Shown here: positions 16,382 to 24,425 of the stretch, one piece after another
Position numbering within the stretch: position 1 is the stretch's first letter
Layout of the letters: each line of letters starts with the position of its first letter
Assembly (NCBI GenBank): GCA_963837365.1
Contig: CAWIMW010000003.1
Span: 434,001 to 498,000, forward strand
From: CAWBXL01 sp963837365
GTDB taxonomy: Bacteria; Acidobacteriota; Terriglobia; Terriglobales; Acidobacteriaceae
Length of the DNA stretch: 64,000 nucleotides
Reading direction: 5' to 3'
The notes under the pieces: generated by a model
Database searches by the model: none
What the model was told of the DNA's origin: nothing
What the model saw: the letters and a program-made list of their open reading frames with translations, nothing else
Made by a program: the position numbers and the translations under genes

Positions 16382-16495
16382 ACTCCATCTTTAGAATATT
16401 TGCCGTTATCTCAAGGCCATCCTGCCGCATTCCTAACACTGGACTCCGGCGGCTTGATAAGATCTAGGCCGACATTCTCAGGAGGCCCCACCAAA

Positions 16496-17659
16496 ATGTT
16501 AAATCGCCGCAGCTTTCTCATTGCATCTGGCATGACCGCGCTCGCCTCGACGCGAGTGCTGGGAGCCAACGATACGCTCCGCGTTGGAGTCATCGGCGCC
16601 GGCCGCCGCATGCGTACCCTGCTGAATGTAGCCGACAAGGCAGGGCCCTATCAGATTGTCGCGGTGAGCGACGTCTACTCGCCACATTGCGATGCCGTCA
16701 AGGAACGGTCGAATGGGCTGGCCACGACGCATCTGGATTATCGCGAGGTGCTTCAGAAGGACATTGATGCTGTGTTCATTGCGTCTCCAGATCACTGGCA
16801 TGTTCGCATGGCGGCAGATGCGTTGGCGGCGGGCAAGGATGTTTATCTGGAAAAGCCGGTGACGCACACTCTTGAGGAAGGCGCCACATTGACCCGGGCA
16901 GTGCGTTCCGGAAAACAGATTTTGCAATGCGGAATGCAGCAGCGCAGCTGGGCCCACTTTCGCGACGCGGTCGAACTGATTCAGGGTGGAAGCCTGGGGA
17001 AAGTTCCGCAGGTGCGGACTTTCTGGTGGCAGAACTATGCGCGCAACTGGAAGTCGGAACCAACCGACGTGAATGCTCTCGATTGGAAGCTATGGCTGGG
17101 AGGGGCCCCGGAGCAGCCCTTCAGCGAAGAAAAATTCAGCAACTGGCGTTGGTTCTGGAATTTTGGCGGCGGCGCCATGACTGATTTGTTTACCCACTGG
17201 ATCGACGTGGTACATTGGGCCATGAAATCGGACGCGCCACGCGAGGCGCAGATGCTGGCCGATAAATATGTTTTCGAACAGTGGGATTGTCCCGACACCA
17301 TCCAGGCGGCATTCCGCTACCCCGGGTTCGATGTGGTGTATGAGGGGATGATGAATTCATCCATTGATGATGGCGGGCTGGAATTTCGCGGGACCGAAGG
17401 GACAATGAAGCTGGACCGTGGCGGGTTTACTTTGCATCGTGAAGGCGTGCCGAGTGGGCAGAATCCAGTGATGACGGAGCGCAGCTTTAAGGATGGAACC
17501 ATCAGTCATATGGAAAATTTCTTTGAGTGCGTCAAGTCGCGGAAAGAGCCGAATGCTCCAGTGGAGACAGGGGTGGCAGCGGCACGGGCCGGGCATATTG
17601 GGAACCTGGCGTTTAAACATGGTGGGCAGACTTCGTGGCCATCTAAGAGTGCTAGTTAA
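16496..17659 (+). CDS. Tat-exported Gfo/Idh/MocA family oxidoreductase
   Basis: 387 residues with a twin-arginine type signal (MLNRRSFLIASGMTALAS). The Rossmann motif is VGVIGAGRRMR, and EKPVTHTLEEG matches the EKP motif that closes the NAD(P) site. The C-terminal domain has WRWFWNFGGGAMTDLFTHWI, typical of the catalytic face. Such enzymes oxidise or reduce sugars or inositol-like compounds, here in the periplasm with a prebound cofactor. GGAGGCCCC precedes the ATG. It sits near a ThuA-like gene and a DUF1080 gene, families often found together in sugar-degrading bacteria. Confidence 0.9.
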   Translation: MLNRRSFLIASGMTALASTRVLGANDTLRVGVIGAGRRMRTLLNVADKAGPYQIVAVSDVYSPHCDAVKERSNGLATTHLDYREVLQKDIDAVFIASPDHWHVRMAADALAAGKDVYLEKPVTHTLEEGATLTRAVRSGKQILQCGMQQRSWAHFRDAVELIQGGSLGKVPQVRTFWWQNYARNWKSEPTDVNALDWKLWLGGAPEQPFSEEKFSNWRWFWNFGGGAMTDLFTHWIDVVHWAMKSDAPREAQMLADKYVFEQWDCPDTIQAAFRYPGFDVVYEGMMNSSIDDGGLEFRGTEGTMKLDRGGFTLHREGVPSGQNPVMTERSFKDGTISHMENFFECVKSRKEPNAPVETGVAAARAGHIGNLAFKHGGQTSWPSKSAS

Positions 17660-17921
17660 ATGGCAGGGGACTAGGCCGGAATGACAGATTCGGGCCGAAA
17701 AATATCGAGACGGTCTGGGATCGCAAGCAGGCTGGGAAATGGTACCCTTCAACCCCTGCGTGGAATGCGTTTATTAAGCACCAAATCGCTGGTCAAGCAC
17801 GCGGAGGGAACAGCGCATCGGCCCACTCTCCATCCTGAGCCGCAGAGATGAGTGGTGTGTTCTTTAGTATCTTTCGCCCAGTTCACAAATCCAAATATTC
17901 AAGAGATCGTGATAGTAGCAT

Positions 17922-19217
17922 ATGGCAGTGACAGGGAATCCTTCCAAGGTCTCTACCGATAAACAGGGTACGGAGCTTCAGACCACAAGCCCTGTACGTC
18001 AGATGCCAGTGTCGGTTTCAGCCCCGCGCCGTCGCATCGGCAAATGGATTTTGTCCCACCTCTCCCGTGAGAGCACTTCCGGCCGTTTCATTCCGGAAAT
18101 GGATGGTCTGCGCTTCGTCTCAGTCGCAACCATTATCTTGGTTCATCTGAACGGTTATTTGTCGGTTAAATCGCCCGCTTATTACACGTTTCCGGAAACT
18201 TCGTGGGTGAATCACGTTGTGCCCGTGGGTTACAGAGCCGTGGAGATGTTCTTCATGATCAGCGGGTTTATTCTGGGGCTGCCGTTCGCGGCGCACCGTA
18301 TCAAAGGCGCTCCTGCGGTAAAGCTAAGTAAGTACTACCTCCGGCGGCTCACACGTTTGGAACCGCCCTACATAGTGGCTGTGCTCCTTCTCTTCGTTGG
18401 GGCAGTCTACATCCAGGGAAAACCCGCAAGCGACCTCTATACACATCTGGGGGCAAGTTTTGTTTATCTGCACAATGCGATTTATGGCTACTTTAGTCCC
18501 GTGATTGGAGTTGGCTGGACACTCGAAATTGAGGTCCAGTTCTACCTGCTGGTTCCGTGGCTGACTCCGCTATTTGCGATCCGTAACCGGTTTGCACGCC
18601 GTTCTGTTTTCGTAGGGCTGATCATTACAATTCTTGCGCTGCAATCTCTTTTCTTGCACAACAGTCCGCGCGCTTCACTCTCGATCCTCGCCTACTTGCA
18701 GTTTTTCCTCTTGGGACTCTTGCTGGCCGATATTTTTCTGACAGACTGGGCTGAAAGCCCTGGGAAAAACCTATATTGGGATGTGGTTGCATTGGTTGGT
18801 TGGCCAATCGTGCCTTTACTGGCGCGTTCGGAGGCGCTAACGCATTGGTTATTTCCCGGCGTACTGCTGACACTCTACTGTGCTACTTTTCGCGGACGGT
18901 TCGTGAACCGCATTTTTGTTTATCCCTGGATCACTGCCATCGGCGGAATGTGCTATTCCATCTACTTGCTTCACTTCGAGGGCATTTCCGCGGTGGCACG
19001 CTTCACTAAGAAAATCACAGAGGGCGCACCCTATTGGCTTCATCTCTGGATTCAGTTTGCACTTGTAGGAACGATCGTCGTATTGCTGTGTAGTCCTTAC
19101 TTCGTGTTCCTGGAAAAGCCGTGCATGCGGCGAGACTGGCCGCATCGGCTTCGGAACTATCTACACCGCACCATTTTCTCGCAGCCGCAGGTAGTCGAAA
19201 CTAAGTCGGCAGATTGA
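17922..19217 (+). CDS. Acyltransferase family 3 membrane protein
   Basis: 431 residues with about ten hydrophobic segments. The acyltransferase-3 start signature IPEMDGLRFVSVATIILVHL is clear, and the family His lies in that segment. MFFMISGFILGLPF follows and YLRRLTRLEPPYI matches the conserved Arg-rich loop. These OafA/YrhL-type proteins acetylate polysaccharides or lipids at the inner membrane. The first 55 residues are hydrophilic. Its neighbours are the sugar oxidoreductase upstream and a DUF1080 gene on the other strand. Confidence 0.88.
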   Translation: MAVTGNPSKVSTDKQGTELQTTSPVRQMPVSVSAPRRRIGKWILSHLSRESTSGRFIPEMDGLRFVSVATIILVHLNGYLSVKSPAYYTFPETSWVNHVVPVGYRAVEMFFMISGFILGLPFAAHRIKGAPAVKLSKYYLRRLTRLEPPYIVAVLLLFVGAVYIQGKPASDLYTHLGASFVYLHNAIYGYFSPVIGVGWTLEIEVQFYLLVPWLTPLFAIRNRFARRSVFVGLIITILALQSLFLHNSPRASLSILAYLQFFLLGLLLADIFLTDWAESPGKNLYWDVVALVGWPIVPLLARSEALTHWLFPGVLLTLYCATFRGRFVNRIFVYPWITAIGGMCYSIYLLHFEGISAVARFTKKITEGAPYWLHLWIQFALVGTIVVLLCSPYFVFLEKPCMRRDWPHRLRNYLHRTIFSQPQVVETKSAD

Positions 19218-19367
19218 ATTTAACTCCGAAGCCGTCCGTTCTGAAAACTTTCTGCGGCGCTTGAGCTCTCAACTTCACAGCAAACCCACTCATGCTTGCG
19301 GAAACATCCAAGGCCACTGCGCTTTTACAACGCCTTCTATCTCATCAAGCGCATCCCGCGTCCTAAT

Positions 19368-20135
19368 TTATTGCCCTTTGCTCAATTCCCGGATCCAAAT
19401 ATTCCGGTAGCGGACCGCGTTCCCATGGTCCTGAAGCGCCAACGGTAGTTTATCCGGCCCCGGTTTATATGGTGGCCTTACATGGTGGCCGGTGGGGCCT
19501 GACAGCTCGACGTTGTCCTGCGTCAACACTCCGTTGTGCAGCACCGTCACCCGCGCCGGGCGCAGTAGCTTGCTGTCCTTGTCAAAGCGCGGCCCGTGAA
19601 AAATGATGTCGTACTGTTGCCACTGCCCCGGCGGCCGCGACGCATTCACCAGCGGAGGAAACTGCGCATAAACGGCCGACGCCTGTCCGTCGGCATAGGT
19701 TTTGTTTTCATACGAATCCAGCACCTGGACCTCGTACAGTCCGTGCAGGAACACGCCGCTGTTGCCGCGCTCCTGACTCTCGCCCTTCGGCGGCACGGGC
19801 TCGGAGAACTCCACGTGCAACTGGCAGTCGCCGAAGGCCTGGCGGGTGTGAATGATGCCGGTCTTCGGGACCACCTCCAGGTATCCGTCGGCGACCTTCC
19901 ACTTTGCCGGCTGGCCGTCTTCGCCCAGCCATTGGGAAAGATCCTTGCCGTCGAACAAGACGACCGCATCCGATGGAACCCGGCCGGGCAGATCCTGCGT
20001 GCTCGCCGTTGCCGGTTCGATCACCGGAGGGTTTGGGCGGTCGGGATCGTTGGGTTTCCAGCGCGGGTCAACCTGCGCTGCTGACAACTGAGCCAGGCAC
20101 AGCATCAATGCAAGTGCAGAAAGAATTGTTTTCAT
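19368..20135 (-). CDS. Secreted DUF1080 (3-keto-disaccharide hydrolase-like) protein
   Basis: 255 residues with a signal peptide (about 1-20). The DUF1080 fold appears as VVLFDGKDLSQWLGEDGQ, KWKVADGYLEVVPKTGIIHT, then GDCQLHVEFSEP, RGNSGVFLHGLYEVQVLDSY and the C-terminal VRYRNIWIREL. Members of this concanavalin-like family hydrolyse 3-keto-glycosides or bind carbohydrates in the periplasm. It pairs logically with the Gfo/Idh/MocA oxidoreductase at 16496, since related oxidoreductases make 3-keto sugars. That link is inference. Confidence 0.88.
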   Translation of the reverse strand: MKTILSALALMLCLAQLSAAQVDPRWKPNDPDRPNPPVIEPATASTQDLPGRVPSDAVVLFDGKDLSQWLGEDGQPAKWKVADGYLEVVPKTGIIHTRQAFGDCQLHVEFSEPVPPKGESQERGNSGVFLHGLYEVQVLDSYENKTYADGQASAVYAQFPPLVNASRPPGQWQQYDIIFHGPRFDKDSKLLRPARVTVLHNGVLTQDNVELSGPTGHHVRPPYKPGPDKLPLALQDHGNAVRYRNIWIRELSKGQ

Positions 20136-20220
20136 GGATGTCTACCGCTGGACAAGATACACCAGATTTGCGGAAGGTGGAAATATGGCCGCAAGCATAC
20201 TCGGCCCTCACCGCCGCAAG

Positions 20221-20946
20221 TTAGTTGGTTCCGATCAAGCTCACGATCAGGTAGACGGTCTGAACTGCGGCGATGCCAATCCATACGAATTGGCGAACCC
20301 GAGACCGCCGCAAATCGCGGAGTAGCGCTGCCTGGGTTGGGTTCTTAGGGGGCATGGCTTGCCCTGTCGCCGTGAGCGCAGAAGTGGGCAGTGGGATCAC
20401 CACGGAGGAACTCACCGCGTCCGGTTTATCCGCGTAAAACACTTTCGGCGTACTGATCACTTCCGACCACAGGGGCAGCAACAACCAGGTTTGGGGGATG
20501 AAGTTGGCCACCGGTTTGGACGACAGCTCAAGTTTGGGCAACCTTTCCGGGACCAAGCGGTCGGCGAGATTGCGCAACAGTGAGCTGAACCAAAGGTGGC
20601 TAAGCTGGTCGCTAATCAGCTCTCCGCCGTCTACAGGAATCGATTCCAGTTCCAGCGGTGGCAGCGCCTCGGGAGAAATAACCTCGCCAAGGTTGGTAAA
20701 CACGGTGCGAAACCAGGGCAACCGCAGGCGCTCGCCGAGCGGCAAACCCAGGTCTACCGGTCGCGAAGTAAGCAGCAGTGGCGGCAGTTTTTCCGGCGCC
20801 AGCGTGTCCCGCAAATTGCCTAGCAGCGATTTCCAGAAAGGCTGAGTCAGCGACGCGGGCAGGAGCAAATCAATTGCAGTATCTGCCTGCGTGGCAGGGT
20901 CGGGATCGGGATACCACGCTTCAGCAGCGTTCGAGCGGTAAGGCAT
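20221..20946 (-). CDS. Membrane-anchored protein with three copies of a ~41-residue motif
   Basis: About 241 residues from the ATG at 20946. A motif of roughly 30 residues recurs three times with spacing near 41 (residues about 36-65, 77-107, 118-146). Each copy contains an aromatic pair, a segment like SLLGNLRDTL, then P-E-K/A/R-L-P and a strand-like L-x-S-x-P-V. The C-terminus (about 217-241) is one hydrophobic helix. No signal peptide, so the repeats are probably cytoplasmic with a C-terminal anchor. I do not recognise the family; the motif may be a short linear binding element. Starts upstream of 20946 lack support. Confidence 0.65.
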   Translation of the reverse strand: MPYRSNAAEAWYPDPDPATQADTAIDLLLPASLTQPFWKSLLGNLRDTLAPEKLPPLLLTSRPVDLGLPLGERLRLPWFRTVFTNLGEVISPEALPPLELESIPVDGGELISDQLSHLWFSSLLRNLADRLVPERLPKLELSSKPVANFIPQTWLLLPLWSEVISTPKVFYADKPDAVSSSVVIPLPTSALTATGQAMPPKNPTQAALLRDLRRSRVRQFVWIGIAAVQTVYLIVSLIGTN

Positions 20947-21107
20947 TATCCATATGATGCTAGTTGCTGGGGGAGGGATTGTCACGCTGGTTTACGCAGA
21001 TTTACATGGGCGTGGACGCTGAGATTAGAAGAACAAAAACCCGTCCCAAGCAGAGCCCCTTAGCCTCCGCTCAAGGCAAGGCTTTGGACTGGGCCCCCGT
21101 CTTTATC

Positions 21108-22469
21108 CTATTTGCTGGCGGAGGTGGCTTTTGCTTGCGAGTTTTTGGCCAGGATCTCGGTCATGGAGCTCAGATCTTGGGCTAGACCGTCGCGCCAACG
21201 GGTGACGGCATCCTGGGCCAGAGCTTCTATGGTTTGTCCGAACAGGACCAGGCTGTCGGCGACTTTTGCTTTTACCAGGTCGGAAACCGAGGTCTCAATT
21301 CCCTTTTGAATAATTTTCAAACGGTTCTGAGCGTCGTCCAAGTGGGCCTGTAGCTCTTTAGCGTTGCGTGTGCCTAGGTCTTTTAGGACCGAGTCCAGCG
21401 CGTGCTCCAGCTGGCTGCGTGCACCGGCGATTACGTTGCCGGCGACACGGGTCAGGTGGTCGTCCATCTCGGTTTCCAGATGACGGGCAGAGGCATCCAG
21501 CGTGGCAATACGGTTGGTGATGTTGGTGGTCTCAGCCTGTATGTCGGCCACTTCCGAGGCTACTGCGGCGTGGACCTGCCGCATTTCCTGGCGGTAGGCT
21601 ACGTGCTCGTCGCCCAACCGCTGTTGCAGGACGCGGAAGAATTCTTCGCCGCGACGCTCGAGGCGGATTCCGGATTCCAGTAATTGCTGCTCCAGGCGCT
21701 CTTCGCCCGAGTGGAAATGCTGGTGGACTGCGGCGGTGATTTCGTCGGACAGGCCGTGCGCCCGCGTTTCGACTGCTTGCAGCTCATGGGCCAGCTCGCT
21801 GCGGAACTGATTGCGGGCTTCGGCAATCCTTTTGCCGACCGCTTCTTTTGTGGCCTCGAGTACGCCTTCGGCCTGGAGTCGCGTCTTGTCCATGACCTGC
21901 GTGCCCAGTTCGTCGCGCAGGCGGACAGCGATTTTTTCTTCGACTTCGGGCGGGATGTAGGAGAGCGAAATTTCGAATTGACTGTGGTTGTTTTCGCGGC
22001 GTTCGAGTCTTTGCCGGATTTCACTGACTGCGGCGTGCAATGGCTCGACCAGTTCGGCGATGACGGCGTGCAAATCAGTGGCGGGGGCGGGCTTGGGCAT
22101 CTGGTGCAAGTTGCTTGGGGAGGGCGATCCGATCAGTTGCGCCCAGTCTTCCGGGTAGGTTTTCAGTCCCCAGAAGTTAGTGGGGTTTTCCAGCCTGACG
22201 CCTAGCATCCAGCTGGATTGGCCGTGGTTCAGGGGCTGGCAATCGACGATGTGGGCCATGGTCCAGTTGCCGTCGTTGGTCTGAAAGTGCACCGGGACGC
22301 CTGGGTCCAGTTTGGTGGACGAACGCAACGAGCAGCCGTGCGCATTGACCATCAGGGTTTCGCATACTTCGGAGAATGCGTGCGGCTCGGCCACGCTGGT
22401 GACCAGTATGGGAACGTTCATCGGGACCCGGGAACTGCGACGTAAAACCGAGGGATTCGGAGCGGCCAT
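21108..22469 (-). CDS. PilZ-like domain protein with long coiled coil
   Basis: 453 residues. The N-terminal 110 residues (RRSSRVPMNVPILVTS, then ETLMVNAHGCSLRSS) follow the PilZ pattern, with an Arg-rich entry and a small beta-barrel; the second c-di-GMP motif reads NAHGCSLRS rather than the usual D-x-S-x-x-G. Residues about 140-440 are nearly all helical, with heptad-like Leu/Ala and charged residues, and no membrane segment. AAGGGG lies upstream of the ATG. Possibly a scaffold or chemotaxis-linked protein controlled by a nucleotide; no partner is adjacent. Confidence 0.72.
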   Translation of the reverse strand: MAAPNPSVLRRSSRVPMNVPILVTSVAEPHAFSEVCETLMVNAHGCSLRSSTKLDPGVPVHFQTNDGNWTMAHIVDCQPLNHGQSSWMLGVRLENPTNFWGLKTYPEDWAQLIGSPSPSNLHQMPKPAPATDLHAVIAELVEPLHAAVSEIRQRLERRENNHSQFEISLSYIPPEVEEKIAVRLRDELGTQVMDKTRLQAEGVLEATKEAVGKRIAEARNQFRSELAHELQAVETRAHGLSDEITAAVHQHFHSGEERLEQQLLESGIRLERRGEEFFRVLQQRLGDEHVAYRQEMRQVHAAVASEVADIQAETTNITNRIATLDASARHLETEMDDHLTRVAGNVIAGARSQLEHALDSVLKDLGTRNAKELQAHLDDAQNRLKIIQKGIETSVSDLVKAKVADSLVLFGQTIEALAQDAVTRWRDGLAQDLSSMTEILAKNSQAKATSASK

Positions 22470-22724
22470 GGTTACCCCTTGTTACCTAGTGCGCCAAAGT
22501 GCGGCGTACTGGAAAGATTAAGGTAGGGTAATTTGGCGGGTAAATCTTGTCTCGTTGGTATGGGTAATCGAACGTCGTTGGGACATTGCAGGGGACGGGG
22601 TCACTACCCCTGGGGTCCCTGAACCTCAGTAATTGCCCTTGTCATTAAGTCTAATGGAGTCAATCCGGCTTACAATGCCGGAGCGTATTGCGATTCCTCG
22701 ACTCGTTAAAGGACTCTTAACTGT

Positions 22725-22943
22725 ATGGTTCCCCCTTCGTTCTGGCGACGTCTGGTAGAAAAACTTTGCCCGCATCGCTTCTCCTGGCCACACACGGGTA
22801 GTCATGGACGGGACTATCAAGTCTGCCTGATTTGCGGGTCGGTGTATGAGTACGATTGCAGCAACATGCGCCGCACCGGGCGATTGCTGGCAGGGATGAA
22901 TGGGGAGTATGAAGTGGTGAATGGTAGGCCGGTTACCAGATAG
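22725..22943 (+). CDS. Small Cys/His-containing protein
   Basis: 72 residues. It contains CLICGSVYEYDC and an upstream CPHRFSWPH, giving several Cys and His that could bind a metal. It is basic and has no signal peptide. I know no named family; similarly sized CxxC proteins are common in Acidobacteria. It ends 11 nt inside the convergent antitoxin-like gene. Confidence 0.5.
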   Translation: MVPPSFWRRLVEKLCPHRFSWPHTGSHGRDYQVCLICGSVYEYDCSNMRRTGRLLAGMNGEYEVVNGRPVTR

Positions 22944-23172
22944 CTTTGACTTCCTGCTTGCTTGCAGATTGCCACCAGTCTGGATCGACAATCTGAATTT
23001 TTCCTTTTAGCGTGCCTAGCGCTCGTTTCTTCAGATTTGGTGCCGAAGCCTCAGTACGGACAATATCCACCACAGGTACGCCGCGACGGCAGACGGTCAC
23101 TGACTTGCCATGTTCTACCGCCTTGATCAACTTGCGGAGCTTCCGTTTGGCGTCGGCTATATTCACCTGCAT
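22933..23172 (-). CDS. Phd/YefM-type antitoxin-like protein without partner toxin
   Basis: 79 residues. The N-terminal MQVNIADAKRKLRKLIKAVE and SVTVCRRGVPVVDIV match the Phd/YefM DNA-binding antitoxin fold. The C-terminal part (QIVDPDWWQSASKQEVKAIW) fits the toxin-binding region. In usual modules a PIN or RelE toxin follows directly on the same strand; here the opposite-strand Cys/His gene lies there. It may be an orphan antitoxin or a regulator of a remote toxin. Confidence 0.7.
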   Translation of the reverse strand: MQVNIADAKRKLRKLIKAVEHGKSVTVCRRGVPVVDIVRTEASAPNLKKRALGTLKGKIQIVDPDWWQSASKQEVKAIW

Positions 23173-23216
23173 ATGGTTTGCTATGACAATTGCCGCAAAC
23201 GCGTGGTTACAGATTA

Positions 23217-24317
23217 TTATTTCTTCACTTCAAGCAAAGAGCCAAGTACCGCTGCAAGCTGTGCTTTCTGACGGGGACCGCTGGTTGAGTCTTCCGCGGT
23301 CATGGCTGCCAGTTGTTGGGACAGCAGCCTGACGGCATCGTCCTGATTGAGATACATGGCGTCCTGCGGAACCACCAGCTCCCAGGTGCGTTGGTCACGA
23401 CGACGGAGTGTCCAGCGGTGTTTTTGCTGGTGTTTTTTGAGGTTGGACTGGCCGCTTGTCATGGACGCCGATTGGGTAATTTGCAGCTCCGCCCATCCTG
23501 TATTGTTCTCGATCTTCACTCGCCGAACTTGGAAGCGGCTGAGTACGACTACGGTTTGGGAGAGTCCGAAAACGCTCTTGCCTCGAAATCCCTCGGCAGT
23601 CTGACTGAGAGCGTCCAGCACAGTTTCAGAGACCTCCTGAGCTGATGGCCGCGCCGACTGAATTGTCATTAAGCGCGGGAACTGAGCGGGGGCCGATTCC
23701 TGCGGACTTGCCGCGGGAGACATCTCAGTTTCGTCCGCTTCTTCCGCCGCTACGGCGGTTTTGGTTTCCAAGCTGGCCGTTTTCAGCGCCGTGTTTTTCG
23801 CAGGCTCCACCGCTCTGGGCTCTTTTATATAGCGGAAGAAGCGGGGCCGTCCGCGGCGCTTCCAGTACGAGGAGTCGTAAAATTCGACTCCAAATCCTGA
23901 GCTCAATGAACTGTAGAACGTGTGCTGGCCGGGGCTGATCACGATGCCAACGTGCCCCGGCCACACGATCAGGTCGCCGGGCTGCGGTCGTGTAACCCGG
24001 TGGAATTCCGCAATCCCTGCGTAGAGATCCGAGGAGGGCTCGTAGGCGAACAAGAAGCCTGCGCGTTCGTAAACGTCATGTACCAGGTGCGAACAATCAG
24101 CTTTGTCTGAATGACGGTTGCGCTCGTCGAGCGCGGCTGCAAGTATGGTGAGTCCGTCATCAGCCGCGAGTAGTGGAATCTGTGGGGCCGTGACTTTTGT
24201 TGCTGTGGCTTTTGTTGCTGTGGCTTTTCTGGCCTTGCTCTGCTGCCCGCTGGCGAATACACCCCCGCACAAGCAAATCAGCAAAAGTGAGATCGCGCCA
24301 TTTCGGCAGGGCCGCAT
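23217..24317 (-). CDS. Secreted NlpC/P60-type peptidase-like protein
   Basis: 366 residues with a signal peptide (about 1-22) and a low-complexity Lys/Ala/Thr linker (KATATKATATKV, from a 15-nt direct repeat at 24195-24224). The NlpC/P60 catalytic order is present: Cys75 in KADCSHLVHDVYE, His122 in WPGHVGIVI and a third polar residue His132 in GQHTFYSS. The C-terminal 200 residues are an uncharacterised basic region. NlpC/P60 proteins usually cleave peptidoglycan stem peptides; here the action should be in the periplasm. Confidence 0.8.
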   Translation of the reverse strand: MRPCRNGAISLLLICLCGGVFASGQQSKARKATATKATATKVTAPQIPLLAADDGLTILAAALDERNRHSDKADCSHLVHDVYERAGFLFAYEPSSDLYAGIAEFHRVTRPQPGDLIVWPGHVGIVISPGQHTFYSSLSSGFGVEFYDSSYWKRRGRPRFFRYIKEPRAVEPAKNTALKTASLETKTAVAAEEADETEMSPAASPQESAPAQFPRLMTIQSARPSAQEVSETVLDALSQTAEGFRGKSVFGLSQTVVVLSRFQVRRVKIENNTGWAELQITQSASMTSGQSNLKKHQQKHRWTLRRRDQRTWELVVPQDAMYLNQDDAVRLLSQQLAAMTAEDSTSGPRQKAQLAAVLGSLLEVKK

Positions 24318-24425
24318 GATTACTCCTATTTTGATGCAACCTTGCGAACTGTCGCAGGTTACGGCAGTGCTATGGCGCGCGTCGAGTTCTTAGTTGGATG
24401 CGGGGTACTGGGAAAGTGCTGTTTC

